Origin: Kiritimatiellales bacterium | GTDB taxonomy: Bacteria; Verrucomicrobiota; Kiritimatiellia; Kiritimatiellales; Pontiellaceae | Length of the DNA: 43,884 bases | Direction: 5' to 3' | NCBI GenBank assembly: GCA_003246265.1 | Contig: QKAU01000071.1 | Coordinates: 1-43,884 of the forward strand | Shown here: positions 9,435-17,935 of the stretch, piece after piece | How positions within the stretch are numbered: position 1 is the first letter of the stretch | Layout: every line of letters begins with the position of its first letter | Notes under the pieces: generated by a model | The model's input: the letters and a program-made list of their open reading frames with translations, nothing else | Databases searched by the model: none | What the model was told of the DNA's origin: nothing | Position numbers and translations under genes: made by a program

Positions 9435-11639
9435 ATGGCACGATTATCGGGCATCCTTGGATCGATGGGCGGTTTCCGCACCCCGGCAACCGCCTGTGCG
9501 GCGTTGTACCTGCTGTCTGCATCGGTCCGCGCACAACGGCCCGAAACCTTTGCAGAGGATCCCGGACGCCGGAAGGAGGCTGTCCGGGCGGTGCGGGAGC
9601 GGGCGGCGCAGCGCAAGGCCGAGGCGCGCGAGTGGGCCCGCCGGCACGGCGTTCCGATGCGCCACGAAGAGGGCGAGACCGTTTTCGAGCTCATGGCGGT
9701 CGAGGAGGGCCGACCGCTCTTCTACACCACCCTGAACGCGAACGCCGCCATTTCCGCCGCGGCGGACCGGGTGCGCGACACCGCCCCCTTCAACGTGGCC
9801 GGGCAGGGCGTGACGGTCGGGGTGTGGGATGCGGGGCTGGTCTGGACCAACCACCAGGAGTTCGGCATCCGCGTGGCGATCTCCAACGCCAATTCGTACG
9901 GGAACTACCACTCCACCCATGTGGGCGGGACGCTCAATGCGGCCGGCATCGCCGCCGCGGCCAGGGGGATGGCGCCCCAGGCGAGGATTGATTCATACGA
10001 TTGGAACTACAACGACGCCGAAATGGTCGCGGCGGCCGCGGCGGCCCCGGATGAACCGGGCCGGATCTATCTTTCCAACCACTCCTACGGCATCCTGGCG
10101 GGCTGGTCCTACTTCTATTGGACCAATCCCTACACGCGCCAGTCGGGCTACCACTGGTGGGGCAACCTCGAGACCGAGAGCACCGAGGAATATTTCGGCC
10201 AGTACGGGTACGGCGCGCGCGACTGGGACGAGATCGCCTACGGCGCGCCCTACTTCCTGCCCTTCAAGGCGGCCGGCAACGAGCGCAACAACAACCCCGT
10301 GGACGGCGAGCGGATCTTCTACACGAAGGACAACGGCTCCACCTGGACCAACACCCTCTACGACTCCACCATCCATCCCCTCGGCGACGGCCTCTACAAG
10401 AACGGCTACGACACGGTGCCCTACTACGGCAATGCCAAGAACATCGTCACGGTCGGCGCGGTTTCCGATGCCGTGGCCGATGGCGCCCGCGCCCCGGCGA
10501 ATGCCCTTGCCGCCGACTTCACCAGCTGGGGTCCCGCCGACGACGGGCGCATCAAGCCGGATCTGGTCGCCAACGGCACGGAGCTGGTTTCGTGCAATAT
10601 CGTCGCCACCAACTCCTACGCCTCACGCAGCGGCACCAGCATGGCTACGCCCAACGCCTGCGGTTCGGCCGCGCTGCTGGTCGATTATTATGGCCGCCGC
10701 TTCCCGGGGCAGGCCATGCGCGCGAGCACCCTCAAGGGATTGCTGATCCACGCGGCCGACGACCTGGGCCGTCCGGGGCCAGACTACCAGTATGGATGGG
10801 GCCTGGTGAATACGCGCGCGGCGGCGGAACTGCTGAAGGAATATGCCGATGGCAACGGCATCGCGCTGGCCGAGGCGGTGCTGGATGGCGCAACCCCTTC
10901 CCGGTCGTACACGGGAATCTCCTACGGCGACCTGCCGGTCCGCGCCACCCTCTGCTGGACCGATCCGCCGGGCCCGGCAACCTATGCCCACGACAGCCGA
11001 ACCCCCGTGCTGGTCAACGACCTGGACCTGAAGATCACGGGACCCGACGGCACCCACTACCCCTTTTCGCTCAGCTATGCCGACCCCGAAGCCGTCGCGA
11101 CCGCAACGGGGGAGAACCATGTGGACAATGTCGAGCAGGTCGTCATCGCGCTTCCGCGACCCGGCACCTACACCATCACCGTGGACCATGACGGCACGCT
11201 CCTGGGGGGGCTCCAGCATTTCTCCCTGCTGGTGGGCGGGTTGGCTTCCGATGGCGATGGCGACGGCCTGCCCGACCTGTGGGAAAACACCTATTTCGCC
11301 GATCCCGCCGGCGCATTCCCGGCAGGGGATGCGGACGGCGACGGCATGGACAACGTTTCCGAGTTCATCGGCGGAAGCGATCCGACCAACCCCGATTCCG
11401 TCTTCGGGTTCGCCTCGGCCTACCTGCTGCCTTCGGCCGGACATCCCCCCTTCGTGGTGGAATGGACGCCGCTGCCCGGTCGCCTCTACCGGATCCATTG
11501 GACCTACAGCCTCCAGTATGTCCCGTTCGAGCCGATCTCCGGGATCCTCCCATGGCCGGTCAACAGCTATACCGATGCCGTCGATCGTGTCGGCGATCCG
11601 GGATTCTATCGCATTGACGTGCGCCTCCGCACGGACTAG
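9435..11639 (+). CDS. Secreted KP-43-like subtilase (S8), paralogue 3
   Basis: Exported serine protease, 734 residues. Triad: Asp132 (VWDAG), His159 (HSTHVGGT), Ser402 (SGTSMATP). Layout is signal peptide (ATACAALYLLSASVRAQ), pro-region (ETFAEDPGRRKE), catalytic domain, KP-43-like beta domain (VNDLDLKITG), Ca loops from about 606 (DGDGDGLPDLWE) and the terminal module (NSYTDAVDRVG ... FYRIDVRL). The start is uncertain. ATG 9435 has only a weak GGACGG upstream; ATG 9465 is an alternative. A much better Shine-Dalgarno/ATG pair (GGAGG at 9401, ATG 9413) matches the start region of paralogue 2 but lies in another frame. It is the most diverged and most GC-rich of the three copies. Confidence 0.9.
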   Translation: MARLSGILGSMGGFRTPATACAALYLLSASVRAQRPETFAEDPGRRKEAVRAVRERAAQRKAEAREWARRHGVPMRHEEGETVFELMAVEEGRPLFYTTLNANAAISAAADRVRDTAPFNVAGQGVTVGVWDAGLVWTNHQEFGIRVAISNANSYGNYHSTHVGGTLNAAGIAAAARGMAPQARIDSYDWNYNDAEMVAAAAAAPDEPGRIYLSNHSYGILAGWSYFYWTNPYTRQSGYHWWGNLETESTEEYFGQYGYGARDWDEIAYGAPYFLPFKAAGNERNNNPVDGERIFYTKDNGSTWTNTLYDSTIHPLGDGLYKNGYDTVPYYGNAKNIVTVGAVSDAVADGARAPANALAADFTSWGPADDGRIKPDLVANGTELVSCNIVATNSYASRSGTSMATPNACGSAALLVDYYGRRFPGQAMRASTLKGLLIHAADDLGRPGPDYQYGWGLVNTRAAAELLKEYADGNGIALAEAVLDGATPSRSYTGISYGDLPVRATLCWTDPPGPATYAHDSRTPVLVNDLDLKITGPDGTHYPFSLSYADPEAVATATGENHVDNVEQVVIALPRPGTYTITVDHDGTLLGGLQHFSLLVGGLASDGDGDGLPDLWENTYFADPAGAFPAGDADGDGMDNVSEFIGGSDPTNPDSVFGFASAYLLPSAGHPPFVVEWTPLPGRLYRIHWTYSLQYVPFEPISGILPWPVNSYTDAVDRVGDPGFYRIDVRLRTD

Positions 11640-11666
11640 GAAACTCCATCAACCAAGGCGGTATCC

Positions 11667-13163
11667 ATGCATCCCATCGGCAGATTGGCCCTGTTCGCCA
11701 TGGCGTTGGCCAGCGCTTTGCCGGCCGCCACGCTGCAGCGGGGGCCCTATCTCCAGCGGGTCGCGACCGGCGAGATCACCGTCTGCTGGCGGTCGGATGT
11801 TGCGCAGACGGGCACCGTCCGCTACGGGACCTCTCCGCTGGTGCTGACCAACCTTCAGTCGTCGGCAGTTGTGGCAACCAACCACGCCGTCCGCATTGCC
11901 GGGCTGCAGCCTGCCACCACCTACTACTACGCCGTGGAGCAGGAGGGGCAAACCCTGGCGTCCGGAGCCAACTTGTTTTTCCGGACGGCGCCGGGTCCCG
12001 CATACGGGCCGTCCGTCCGCATCTGGATCCTCGGCGATTCGGGGACCGCGAACGCCTACGCGAAGGGGGTCTACGACGCCTACCGGAGCTTTGCCGGAAG
12101 TCGCCACACCGACCTGATGCTGATGCTGGGCGACAACGCCTACACCACCGGGACCGATGCCCAGTACCAGACGGCCGTCTTCGCCATGTATCCCGAAATC
12201 CTGCGCCAAACGCCGCTCTTCTCCTGTTTCGGGAACCACGACGGCTACGCCGATCCCGGCATGACCCAGGGCGAGCCCTACTACGACATCTTCACCTTCC
12301 CCGCCGCCGGCGAATGCGGCGGGGTGCCGTCGGGGTCCGAGGCCTATTTCAGCTTCGATTATGGCGGGATCCACTTCGTCTCGCTCGACTCCGCGGAAAC
12401 GCTGCGGACCACGAACGGCGCCATGCACGCCTGGCTGGAACAGGACCTTGCCGCGAACACCTCCCGCTGGACCATCGCCCTCTGGCACCATGCGCCCTAT
12501 ACCAAGGGAAGCCATGATTCCGACGACGAAGCCTACCTGGTCCAGATGCGCCAGAATTTCCTTCCGCTGATCGAGGCGGCCGGCGTGGACCTCGTCCTGT
12601 CGGGCCATAGCCACGACTACGAACGCTCGTTCCTGCTGCAGGGGCATTACGGCATGTCCGCCACCTTCGATCCGCTGCTGCATGCCGTCGACGGCGGGGA
12701 CGGCGATCCCTTGGGCGACGGGGCCTACGTGAAATCCGGAACCCCCGGCACGGTCTACGTGGTCGCGGGATCCGGCGGACAGCTGGGCGGGGTGCAGGCC
12801 GATTTTCCCCATCCGGCCATGGCGGTATCGAGGGTGGAGCGCGGCTCCCTGGTGCTGGACATTGAACCCGAGCGGCTCGATGCGATCTTCCTGAACATCG
12901 ACGGTGCCGTGCGCGACCGGTTCTCCATCCTGAAACCGGAACTGCGGTTCGCCGGCATCGCCGCCACCAACGCCGGGGTCTCCCTCCAGTGGTACAGCCG
13001 GCCTGGCGGAAGCTATGCCCTCTGGCGCGCTGCAAACCTCCAGTCCAACGAGTGGGTCATGGCGACCAACGGCATTCCCGCCACGGCACCTGTCAACACG
13101 CTGCTGCTTGGCGGCGAATCCCATCCGTCCGCCTTCTACCGCGTGGAGGTGGAGGCCCCCTGA
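11667..13163 (+). CDS. Exported purple-acid-phosphatase-like metallophosphoesterase
   Basis: Predicted exported phosphomonoesterase of 498 residues. A signal peptide (RLALFAMALASALPAA) is followed by a fibronectin-III-like N-terminal domain (about 23-108, RGPYLQ ... TTYYYAVEQEG) typical of purple acid phosphatases. The dinuclear-metal motifs of calcineurin-like phosphoesterases are in order: GDSGT (Asp124), GDNAY (Asp156, Tyr159), GNHD (Asn190, His191), HHAPY (274-275) and GHSHDYER (His314, His316). The last ~70 residues (LQWYSRPGGSYALW ... SAFYRVEVEAP) look like a shortened form of the terminal module of the upstream proteases, without the Ca loops. It follows the third subtilase by 27 bases, so the two may share a transcript. 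Natural substrate unknown. Confidence 0.92.
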   Translation: MHPIGRLALFAMALASALPAATLQRGPYLQRVATGEITVCWRSDVAQTGTVRYGTSPLVLTNLQSSAVVATNHAVRIAGLQPATTYYYAVEQEGQTLASGANLFFRTAPGPAYGPSVRIWILGDSGTANAYAKGVYDAYRSFAGSRHTDLMLMLGDNAYTTGTDAQYQTAVFAMYPEILRQTPLFSCFGNHDGYADPGMTQGEPYYDIFTFPAAGECGGVPSGSEAYFSFDYGGIHFVSLDSAETLRTTNGAMHAWLEQDLAANTSRWTIALWHHAPYTKGSHDSDDEAYLVQMRQNFLPLIEAAGVDLVLSGHSHDYERSFLLQGHYGMSATFDPLLHAVDGGDGDPLGDGAYVKSGTPGTVYVVAGSGGQLGGVQADFPHPAMAVSRVERGSLVLDIEPERLDAIFLNIDGAVRDRFSILKPELRFAGIAATNAGVSLQWYSRPGGSYALWRAANLQSNEWVMATNGIPATAPVNTLLLGGESHPSAFYRVEVEAP

Positions 13164-13233
13164 TCCGCCGGACGATGCGCAATCCCTTTACTTCGCAGGC
13201 GGGTTGGAATATACCTTGCTTCCGGGAAGAGGC

Positions 13234-13563
13234 ATGAAACGCGTTGTGGCAATCCTGGCGTTGCTGGCCGTTGCAGGTGCGGCGGCCTGGATGTCCTTCT
13301 GCCGTCCGATCCCTGAACCGGTCGTGCAGGCGGAGGTGACGGTATCTTCCATACCGTTGGCGGCGGAGCCGCAGCCCGCCTCAGGACCGGTGGAAACCCT
13401 TGTGGACCAGGTGGTTAAAACCAATGCCGCGCCACAGCCCGTGGCCGTCCGGCAGCCGGTGCAGCCGATCGAGGAACGCGGCGATGCCATGCTCTTCGAA
13501 ATCCAAGCCCTCGAGGGAACCCCGTTCGACTCCGCGGTCACCATGCCGTTCGAAGGCCAGTAG
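13234..13563 (+). CDS. Small exported or membrane-anchored protein, unknown
   Basis: A 109-residue protein. ATG 13234 is chosen from the longer open frame because it begins a hydrophobic N-terminus (MKRVVAILALLAVAGAAAWM), either a signal peptide or an anchor. The rest is proline- and valine-rich without a recognisable domain. It sits 70 bases after the phosphatase gene on the same strand and faces the helicase gene tail to tail. No function can be assigned. Confidence 0.55.
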   Translation: MKRVVAILALLAVAGAAAWMSFCRPIPEPVVQAEVTVSSIPLAAEPQPASGPVETLVDQVVKTNAAPQPVAVRQPVQPIEERGDAMLFEIQALEGTPFDSAVTMPFEGQ

Positions 13564-13581
13564 GTTCTAGGGCAGTGCACG

Positions 13582-13622
13582 AAGGAGATGCCGCTGCCGA
13601 GTTCACTGGCAGGGACGCACCT
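13582..13622. repeat. Intergenic short element, copy B
   Basis: A ~41-base segment similar to 4258-4296. It lies in the 95-base gap between two converging genes. A short TGCC/GGCA pairing is possible inside it, too weak to call a terminator. Confidence 0.35.
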
Positions 13623-13658
13623 CCCTACCCATTTTAACGGCAACTCAACCATTGTCTG

Positions 13659-15662
13659 CTAGGCGATCCCCGGCACCTCGACCTCGTCGACCGGGCATTC
13701 GTCGACCGATCCAAGGAAGAGGCGCCCGTACCAGTGCGACCGGACCCGGCTGTCGAGGATCGTTACCGTTCCCCGGTCGCTGGCGCTGCGGATGAGGCGT
13801 CCGACGCCCTGCCGGAACTTCAGCACGGCTTCGGGCAGGGAGTAGTCGCGGAACGGATTGCCGCCACGCGCCTCGATCGCCTCGAAGCGGGCTTCGATGA
13901 GCGGGTGGTCGGGCACCGCGAAGGGGAGCCTTGTGATGATGACGTGGCTGAGCGCCTCGCCCTGCACGTCGACCCCCATCCAGAAGCGGTCGAGCCCGAA
14001 CAGCACGCCCGCCTGGTGGCCGCGGAAGATCTCCAGCATGCGCTGCGGCGGCATGCCCGTGCCCTGCACGAGGACGCCGTAGCCCTCGTCCTCGAAATCG
14101 CCCTTGAGCGCATCGGCCACCTTGCGCATGAAGCGGGCGTTGGTGAAGAGCACGAAGGCCCGGCCCCGGCCCTCGATCACAAAATGGCGGATCGCATGGG
14201 TTGCGGCCTTCTCGAACGTGTCGGCGGAGGGCGGCGGCATGTTGGACGCAAGCTGGAGGCGCATCTGGCGCCCGTAGTCGAACGGCGATCCCACCTGCAG
14301 CTCGTGGCAGGCCTCCGCGCCGATGCGTTGACGGAAATAGGCGAGGTTTTCGCCGACCGCGAGCGTGGCGCTGGTCATCACCACGCATGGGATCGTCTCG
14401 AACAGCATTTCCCGCAGGATGGGGCCGACGTCCACGGGGGCCGAATAGAGCACCGGCAGGCGGCGGCGCCCCTGCGTCTCCACCCAGTAGACATGGCCGG
14501 CCAGCGACTGCCGAAGGAACGACTCCACCGTATCGCGCAGCTCGATCCCCCGGCTGCGCAGGCTCCTGATCTCGGCCTGCAGGTCGGCGCTTTCCGTGGT
14601 TTCCGCCAGGCCCTTGAGGTGTTCGCAGAGGCGGGTGATCCTGGCGGCCAGGTCGGTCTCGATGGGCGGCGGCGCATGGACGCGCTGCTGCGTCTTTTGC
14701 GGGCCGAGCTTGAAGTGCGCGCGGACCGCCTCGAAGAAGCCGTCGGCGGATTCGCGCACCTGGTCCGCCCCGAGGGCGCCCTGGCCGTCCTTGAGCAGGG
14801 TGCAGAGCCCGCGCTGCTTCTCGGAGTGGATGCGCCGCAGCCAGTACTCGAGCTGGTAGAGCGAGAGGCGGAGGCCAAGGTGCGAGGAGGCGACCTGCTC
14901 CATCTGGTGCGCCTCGTCGAAGACGACGTGGCCGTAGGGGGGGAGCATGGCGGCTCCCTCGGCCCGCAGCGCCAGTTCCGCAAAGAAGAGGGCGTGGTTG
15001 ACGACCAGCACCTGGGCGTCGTGCATCTCCTGCCGGGCGTTGATGTAGTAGCACTCCTTGTAGAACGGGCAGCGCTTTCCGGTGCAGTTGCCGTGCTCGG
15101 CGCAGATGGCGCTCCAGACCTCGGGATCGGGCTGCTCCCCGAGTTCCTGCAGGGAACCGTCGCCCAGCTGCCGGTTCGAAGCAAGGGCGTGGATGGCGTC
15201 GAGCTGCCGCGCCCGGGCATCATCGAACAGGTCGCCGCCGCCGCGCCGAGCCCGTTGCAGGCGCAGGAGGCAGAGGTAGTTCGAGCGGCCCTTGACCATC
15301 ACCGCCTTGACCTCGCGGCCGAGTGCGCGGCAGACGAAGGGGATGTCCTTGTGGATGAGCTGCTCCTGGAGGGTGATCGTGTAGGTGGCGATGACGCAGC
15401 GCGTGTCGTGCTCCAGCGCCGCGAGGATCTGCGGCACCAGGTAGGCGAAGCTCTTGCCGACCCCGGTCCCCGCCTCGACCGCCAGGTGGTGGCCGAGGGT
15501 GGCCGCATCCGCCACGGCGCGCGCCATCCGCTGCTGCTGCGGCCGGAGCTCGAACGCGATCCCGCCTTCCGCGCAATGCCGCTCCAGCACCCCGCCCGGC
15601 TCGAAAAAGCGGTCGGTGGCCTTGGCCGCTTCGGGCGGCGGAGTTGGATCGAGCGAGATCAT
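13659..15662 (-). CDS. dinG: DinG/XPD-type Fe-S DNA helicase
   Basis: ATP-dependent 5'-3' superfamily 2 helicase, 667 residues, expected in DNA repair or in resolving unusual DNA structures. Walker A is AGTGVGKS (about 64-71), the Walker B/DEAH box is VVFDEAHQM, and motif VI is QGVGRLIRS near the C-terminus. Four cysteines match the 4Fe-4S ligands of DinG-family enzymes: one in GRSNYLC, then GNC, KRC and KEC with spacings of 5 and 6 residues. The start at 15662 overlaps the stop of the tetrapyrrole fusion gene upstream (ATGA, 4 bases), so translation is probably coupled. There is no exonuclease domain. The DinG/YoaA subfamily cannot be settled by eye. Confidence 0.92.
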   Translation of the reverse strand: MISLDPTPPPEAAKATDRFFEPGGVLERHCAEGGIAFELRPQQQRMARAVADAATLGHHLAVEAGTGVGKSFAYLVPQILAALEHDTRCVIATYTITLQEQLIHKDIPFVCRALGREVKAVMVKGRSNYLCLLRLQRARRGGGDLFDDARARQLDAIHALASNRQLGDGSLQELGEQPDPEVWSAICAEHGNCTGKRCPFYKECYYINARQEMHDAQVLVVNHALFFAELALRAEGAAMLPPYGHVVFDEAHQMEQVASSHLGLRLSLYQLEYWLRRIHSEKQRGLCTLLKDGQGALGADQVRESADGFFEAVRAHFKLGPQKTQQRVHAPPPIETDLAARITRLCEHLKGLAETTESADLQAEIRSLRSRGIELRDTVESFLRQSLAGHVYWVETQGRRRLPVLYSAPVDVGPILREMLFETIPCVVMTSATLAVGENLAYFRQRIGAEACHELQVGSPFDYGRQMRLQLASNMPPPSADTFEKAATHAIRHFVIEGRGRAFVLFTNARFMRKVADALKGDFEDEGYGVLVQGTGMPPQRMLEIFRGHQAGVLFGLDRFWMGVDVQGEALSHVIITRLPFAVPDHPLIEARFEAIEARGGNPFRDYSLPEAVLKFRQGVGRLIRSASDRGTVTILDSRVRSHWYGRLFLGSVDECPVDEVEVPGIA

Positions 15663-17767
15663 TCGGCGATCGTCTGCGAAACGCAGAACTCGGCCAGCGA
15701 CCGGATGGCGCCGGGGATGGTCGATTCGCGGGCCACGATGCCGGGCGCGAGGCCGTGCCGCTCCATGGCGCGGGCGGTGGGTTGGCCGATGACGACGGAG
15801 GTTTTCCCCTTCAGCGAATCCGCGCCCCACTGCGCGACAAACGAATCGACGCCCGAGGCGCTGGCGAAGAAGGCGACATCGAACCCGGGCAGCTCTTCGT
15901 GGTCGACGCGGACATTGTCGTAGATGATGGCATCCTCGACCGCCGCCCCCGTGCTGCGCAGGGCCTCGGCCAGGTCGGTCCCGGCCTTGTCGGACCGGAC
16001 GCGCAGGACGCGGTCGCCCGGCTTCAGCAGCGCATGCGCGAGCTCGACCAGCGCCTCGGCGCTGAACGAGCCGCCCGGCTGTGCGTCGACGCGGATGCCG
16101 TATTCCGCAAACTCGTCGGCGGTGCCGCGCCCGCAGACCATGATCTTCGGGATGGAGCGGTAGTCGGGCTTCTGGTCCTCGACGAGCTGCATCAGGGCGC
16201 GGACGGAAGAGGGCGAGGTTACGGCCAGCCAGTCGTACTCCTCCCACCGCAGCGGGAAGGCGCGGCGGCACTCCAGCCGGATAAGCGGGTAGGGCAGGGG
16301 CTTTCCGCCGTAGTCGACCACGGCGTCGACCGCCTTCTGCTGGATCGCGTCGGAGCAGGTCAGCAGCACCCGTTGCCCGCGCAGGGCGCCGAGATCGGTC
16401 GCGTAGGCGTAGGGAACAACGTCTCCGACGATGATCAGGCCGGGCCGCTTCGTGGAGAGGCTGGCGGCCTCGCCGGGCAGCCCTCCGATGGTGGTCTTGA
16501 CCACCGTTTCGTTATCGCCGCCGGCGTTGAAGACCAGCGCGGCGGGGGTTTCGGGGGCGTGTCCGTCGTCGATCAGCTGGCGGGCGACGGTATCGATCGC
16601 CTTGATCGACATGTAGTAGAGCACCGGCAGGAGATCCTTCATCGCGGCATCGCACCGGGCCAGGCCGCCGCCGTGGACGCGCGGGGTGAGGACGACGAAG
16701 CCGCGGGAGACATCGCGCCGTGTCAGCAGCATGCCGGTTCCGGTGGTGGCGGCCTGGAGGGCGCTGACCCCCGGGATGACGCGGAATGGAATACCCAGGG
16801 CGGCCAGTGCATCCGTCTCCTCGGCCAGGCGCCCGAAGATGCCCGGGTCACCCCCCTTGAGACGCACGACGCGCCTGCCCTGCCGTGCGCATTCGCAGAT
16901 GAGCCGGGTGGTTTCGTGCTGCTCCTTGCTATGCGCCCCGCACCGCTTGCCGACGTCGGTCGCCATGGCGTGCGGCGGCAGCTCGTCGAGCAGGAGGGGA
17001 TCGATGAGCGAATCGTGGAGGCAGAGGTTGCAGCGGCGCAGGGCGTGAAGTGTCGCCAGCGTGCAGTTCTGCTTCGAGCCGACGCCGGCCCCGGCGAAGG
17101 TGACGGCCTGCACGAAGAGGTTGCGCAGGGCCATCATGCGCCGGTCCCCTTCGCGGAAGGTGACGGCGAGGTAGCCCTGGGCCTCGGGAACCTCCAGCTC
17201 CTCCAGCGGGATCCACGACGTGATCCGCTTCTCCAGGCCGAGGCGGTTGAGGGCCGCACCCGCCATGATGACGACGTCGAAGTCGCCGCGGTCGACCTGT
17301 TCGATCCGTTCGCCGATGTTGCCCCGGATGGTCTTCTGGACGGCCTGCGGGAAGGTGCGTGCGCAGTAGGCGGCGCGGCGCTCCGAACTTACTCCGACCA
17401 TGGGGTTGGAAGGCAGGTCCGCGATGGTGCGTCCCGGGGCCAGGATGAGCGCATCGCGCGGCTCTTCGCGCCAAGGGAGCCAGAACCAGTCGATCCCTTC
17501 GGGCATGGGGGCGGGGAGGTCCTTGGCGCTGTGGACCGCGAGATCGATGGCACCGCCCCGCAGGGCGTCGTCGAGCTCGCGGGTGAAGAAGTCGGCGGGG
17601 CTGTCGCGCAGATCGGTGGTGCGGTCGGCATCGCCGACCGAGGCGATGGGCACCATCTCGAAGGCGATGCCGACAAGCATGGATTCGATGCGGTCAAGCG
17701 CATCGCGCGACTGCGTCAGGGCGAGTTGGCTGGGGCGTGTTCCGGCACGCAGCATAAGCGGTTCCAT
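15659..17767 (-). CDS. HemC-CobA-HemD fusion; HemC part lacks domain 3
   Basis: A 702-residue tetrapyrrole fusion. Residues 1-220 are hydroxymethylbilane synthase domains 1-2: [20 protein letters not shown] (Asp83, equivalent to catalytic Asp84 of E. coli), RGNIGERI and AGAALNRLG. It then passes straight into a uroporphyrinogen-III methyltransferase (about 221-455: [35 protein letters not shown]) and a uroporphyrinogen-III synthase (about 460-702: [29 protein letters not shown]). The usual HemC third domain with its LEGGC cysteine, which carries the dipyrromethane cofactor, is absent. The methyltransferase GAGPGD loop has become GAGVGS. ATG 17767 is chosen over an upstream TTG; ATG 17755 is also possible. 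The gene overlaps dinG by 4 bases. The family calls are firm; HemC activity is uncertain. Confidence 0.9.
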   Translation of the reverse strand: MEPLMLRAGTRPSQLALTQSRDALDRIESMLVGIAFEMVPIASVGDADRTTDLRDSPADFFTRELDDALRGGAIDLAVHSAKDLPAPMPEGIDWFWLPWREEPRDALILAPGRTIADLPSNPMVGVSSERRAAYCARTFPQAVQKTIRGNIGERIEQVDRGDFDVVIMAGAALNRLGLEKRITSWIPLEELEVPEAQGYLAVTFREGDRRMMALRNLFVQAVTFAGAGVGSKQNCTLATLHALRRCNLCLHDSLIDPLLLDELPPHAMATDVGKRCGAHSKEQHETTRLICECARQGRRVVRLKGGDPGIFGRLAEETDALAALGIPFRVIPGVSALQAATTGTGMLLTRRDVSRGFVVLTPRVHGGGLARCDAAMKDLLPVLYYMSIKAIDTVARQLIDDGHAPETPAALVFNAGGDNETVVKTTIGGLPGEAASLSTKRPGLIIVGDVVPYAYATDLGALRGQRVLLTCSDAIQQKAVDAVVDYGGKPLPYPLIRLECRRAFPLRWEEYDWLAVTSPSSVRALMQLVEDQKPDYRSIPKIMVCGRGTADEFAEYGIRVDAQPGGSFSAEALVELAHALLKPGDRVLRVRSDKAGTDLAEALRSTGAAVEDAIIYDNVRVDHEELPGFDVAFFASASGVDSFVAQWGADSLKGKTSVVIGQPTARAMERHGLAPGIVARESTIPGAIRSLAEFCVSQTIAE

Positions 17768-17840
17768 GGGCGCAAACTCTACCGGTTGGAGCCACAAATG
17801 CAACGCGGGGCGCGGGACATTTGGGGGTGGCCGATCCCGC

Positions 17841-17868
17841 TTGACTTGTTTTCGGCACGACCTATCTT
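17841..17868 (+). promoter_or_regulatory. Candidate sigma70-like promoter for the 17936 gene
   Basis: TTGACT (17841-17846) and TATCTT (17863-17868) are separated by 16 bases, about 68 bases before the ATG at 17936. It reads away from the tetrapyrrole gene. Found by eye only. Confidence 0.45.
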
Positions 17869-17889
17869 AGCGCATAAATACGCACATTG

Positions 17890-17901
17890 AATACGCGTAT
17901 T
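17890..17901. promoter_or_regulatory. 12-bp palindrome, possible operator
   Basis: AATACGCGTATT is a perfect palindrome, flanked by TTG and TGAA and preceded by a related AAATACGCAC at about 17877. It lies just downstream of the predicted transcription start of the 17936 gene, between divergent genes. A repressor site is possible; nothing here names a regulator. Confidence 0.35.
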
Positions 17902-17935
17902 GAATGATCCGCAGTTACTCTCGAAAGGGGCATGG

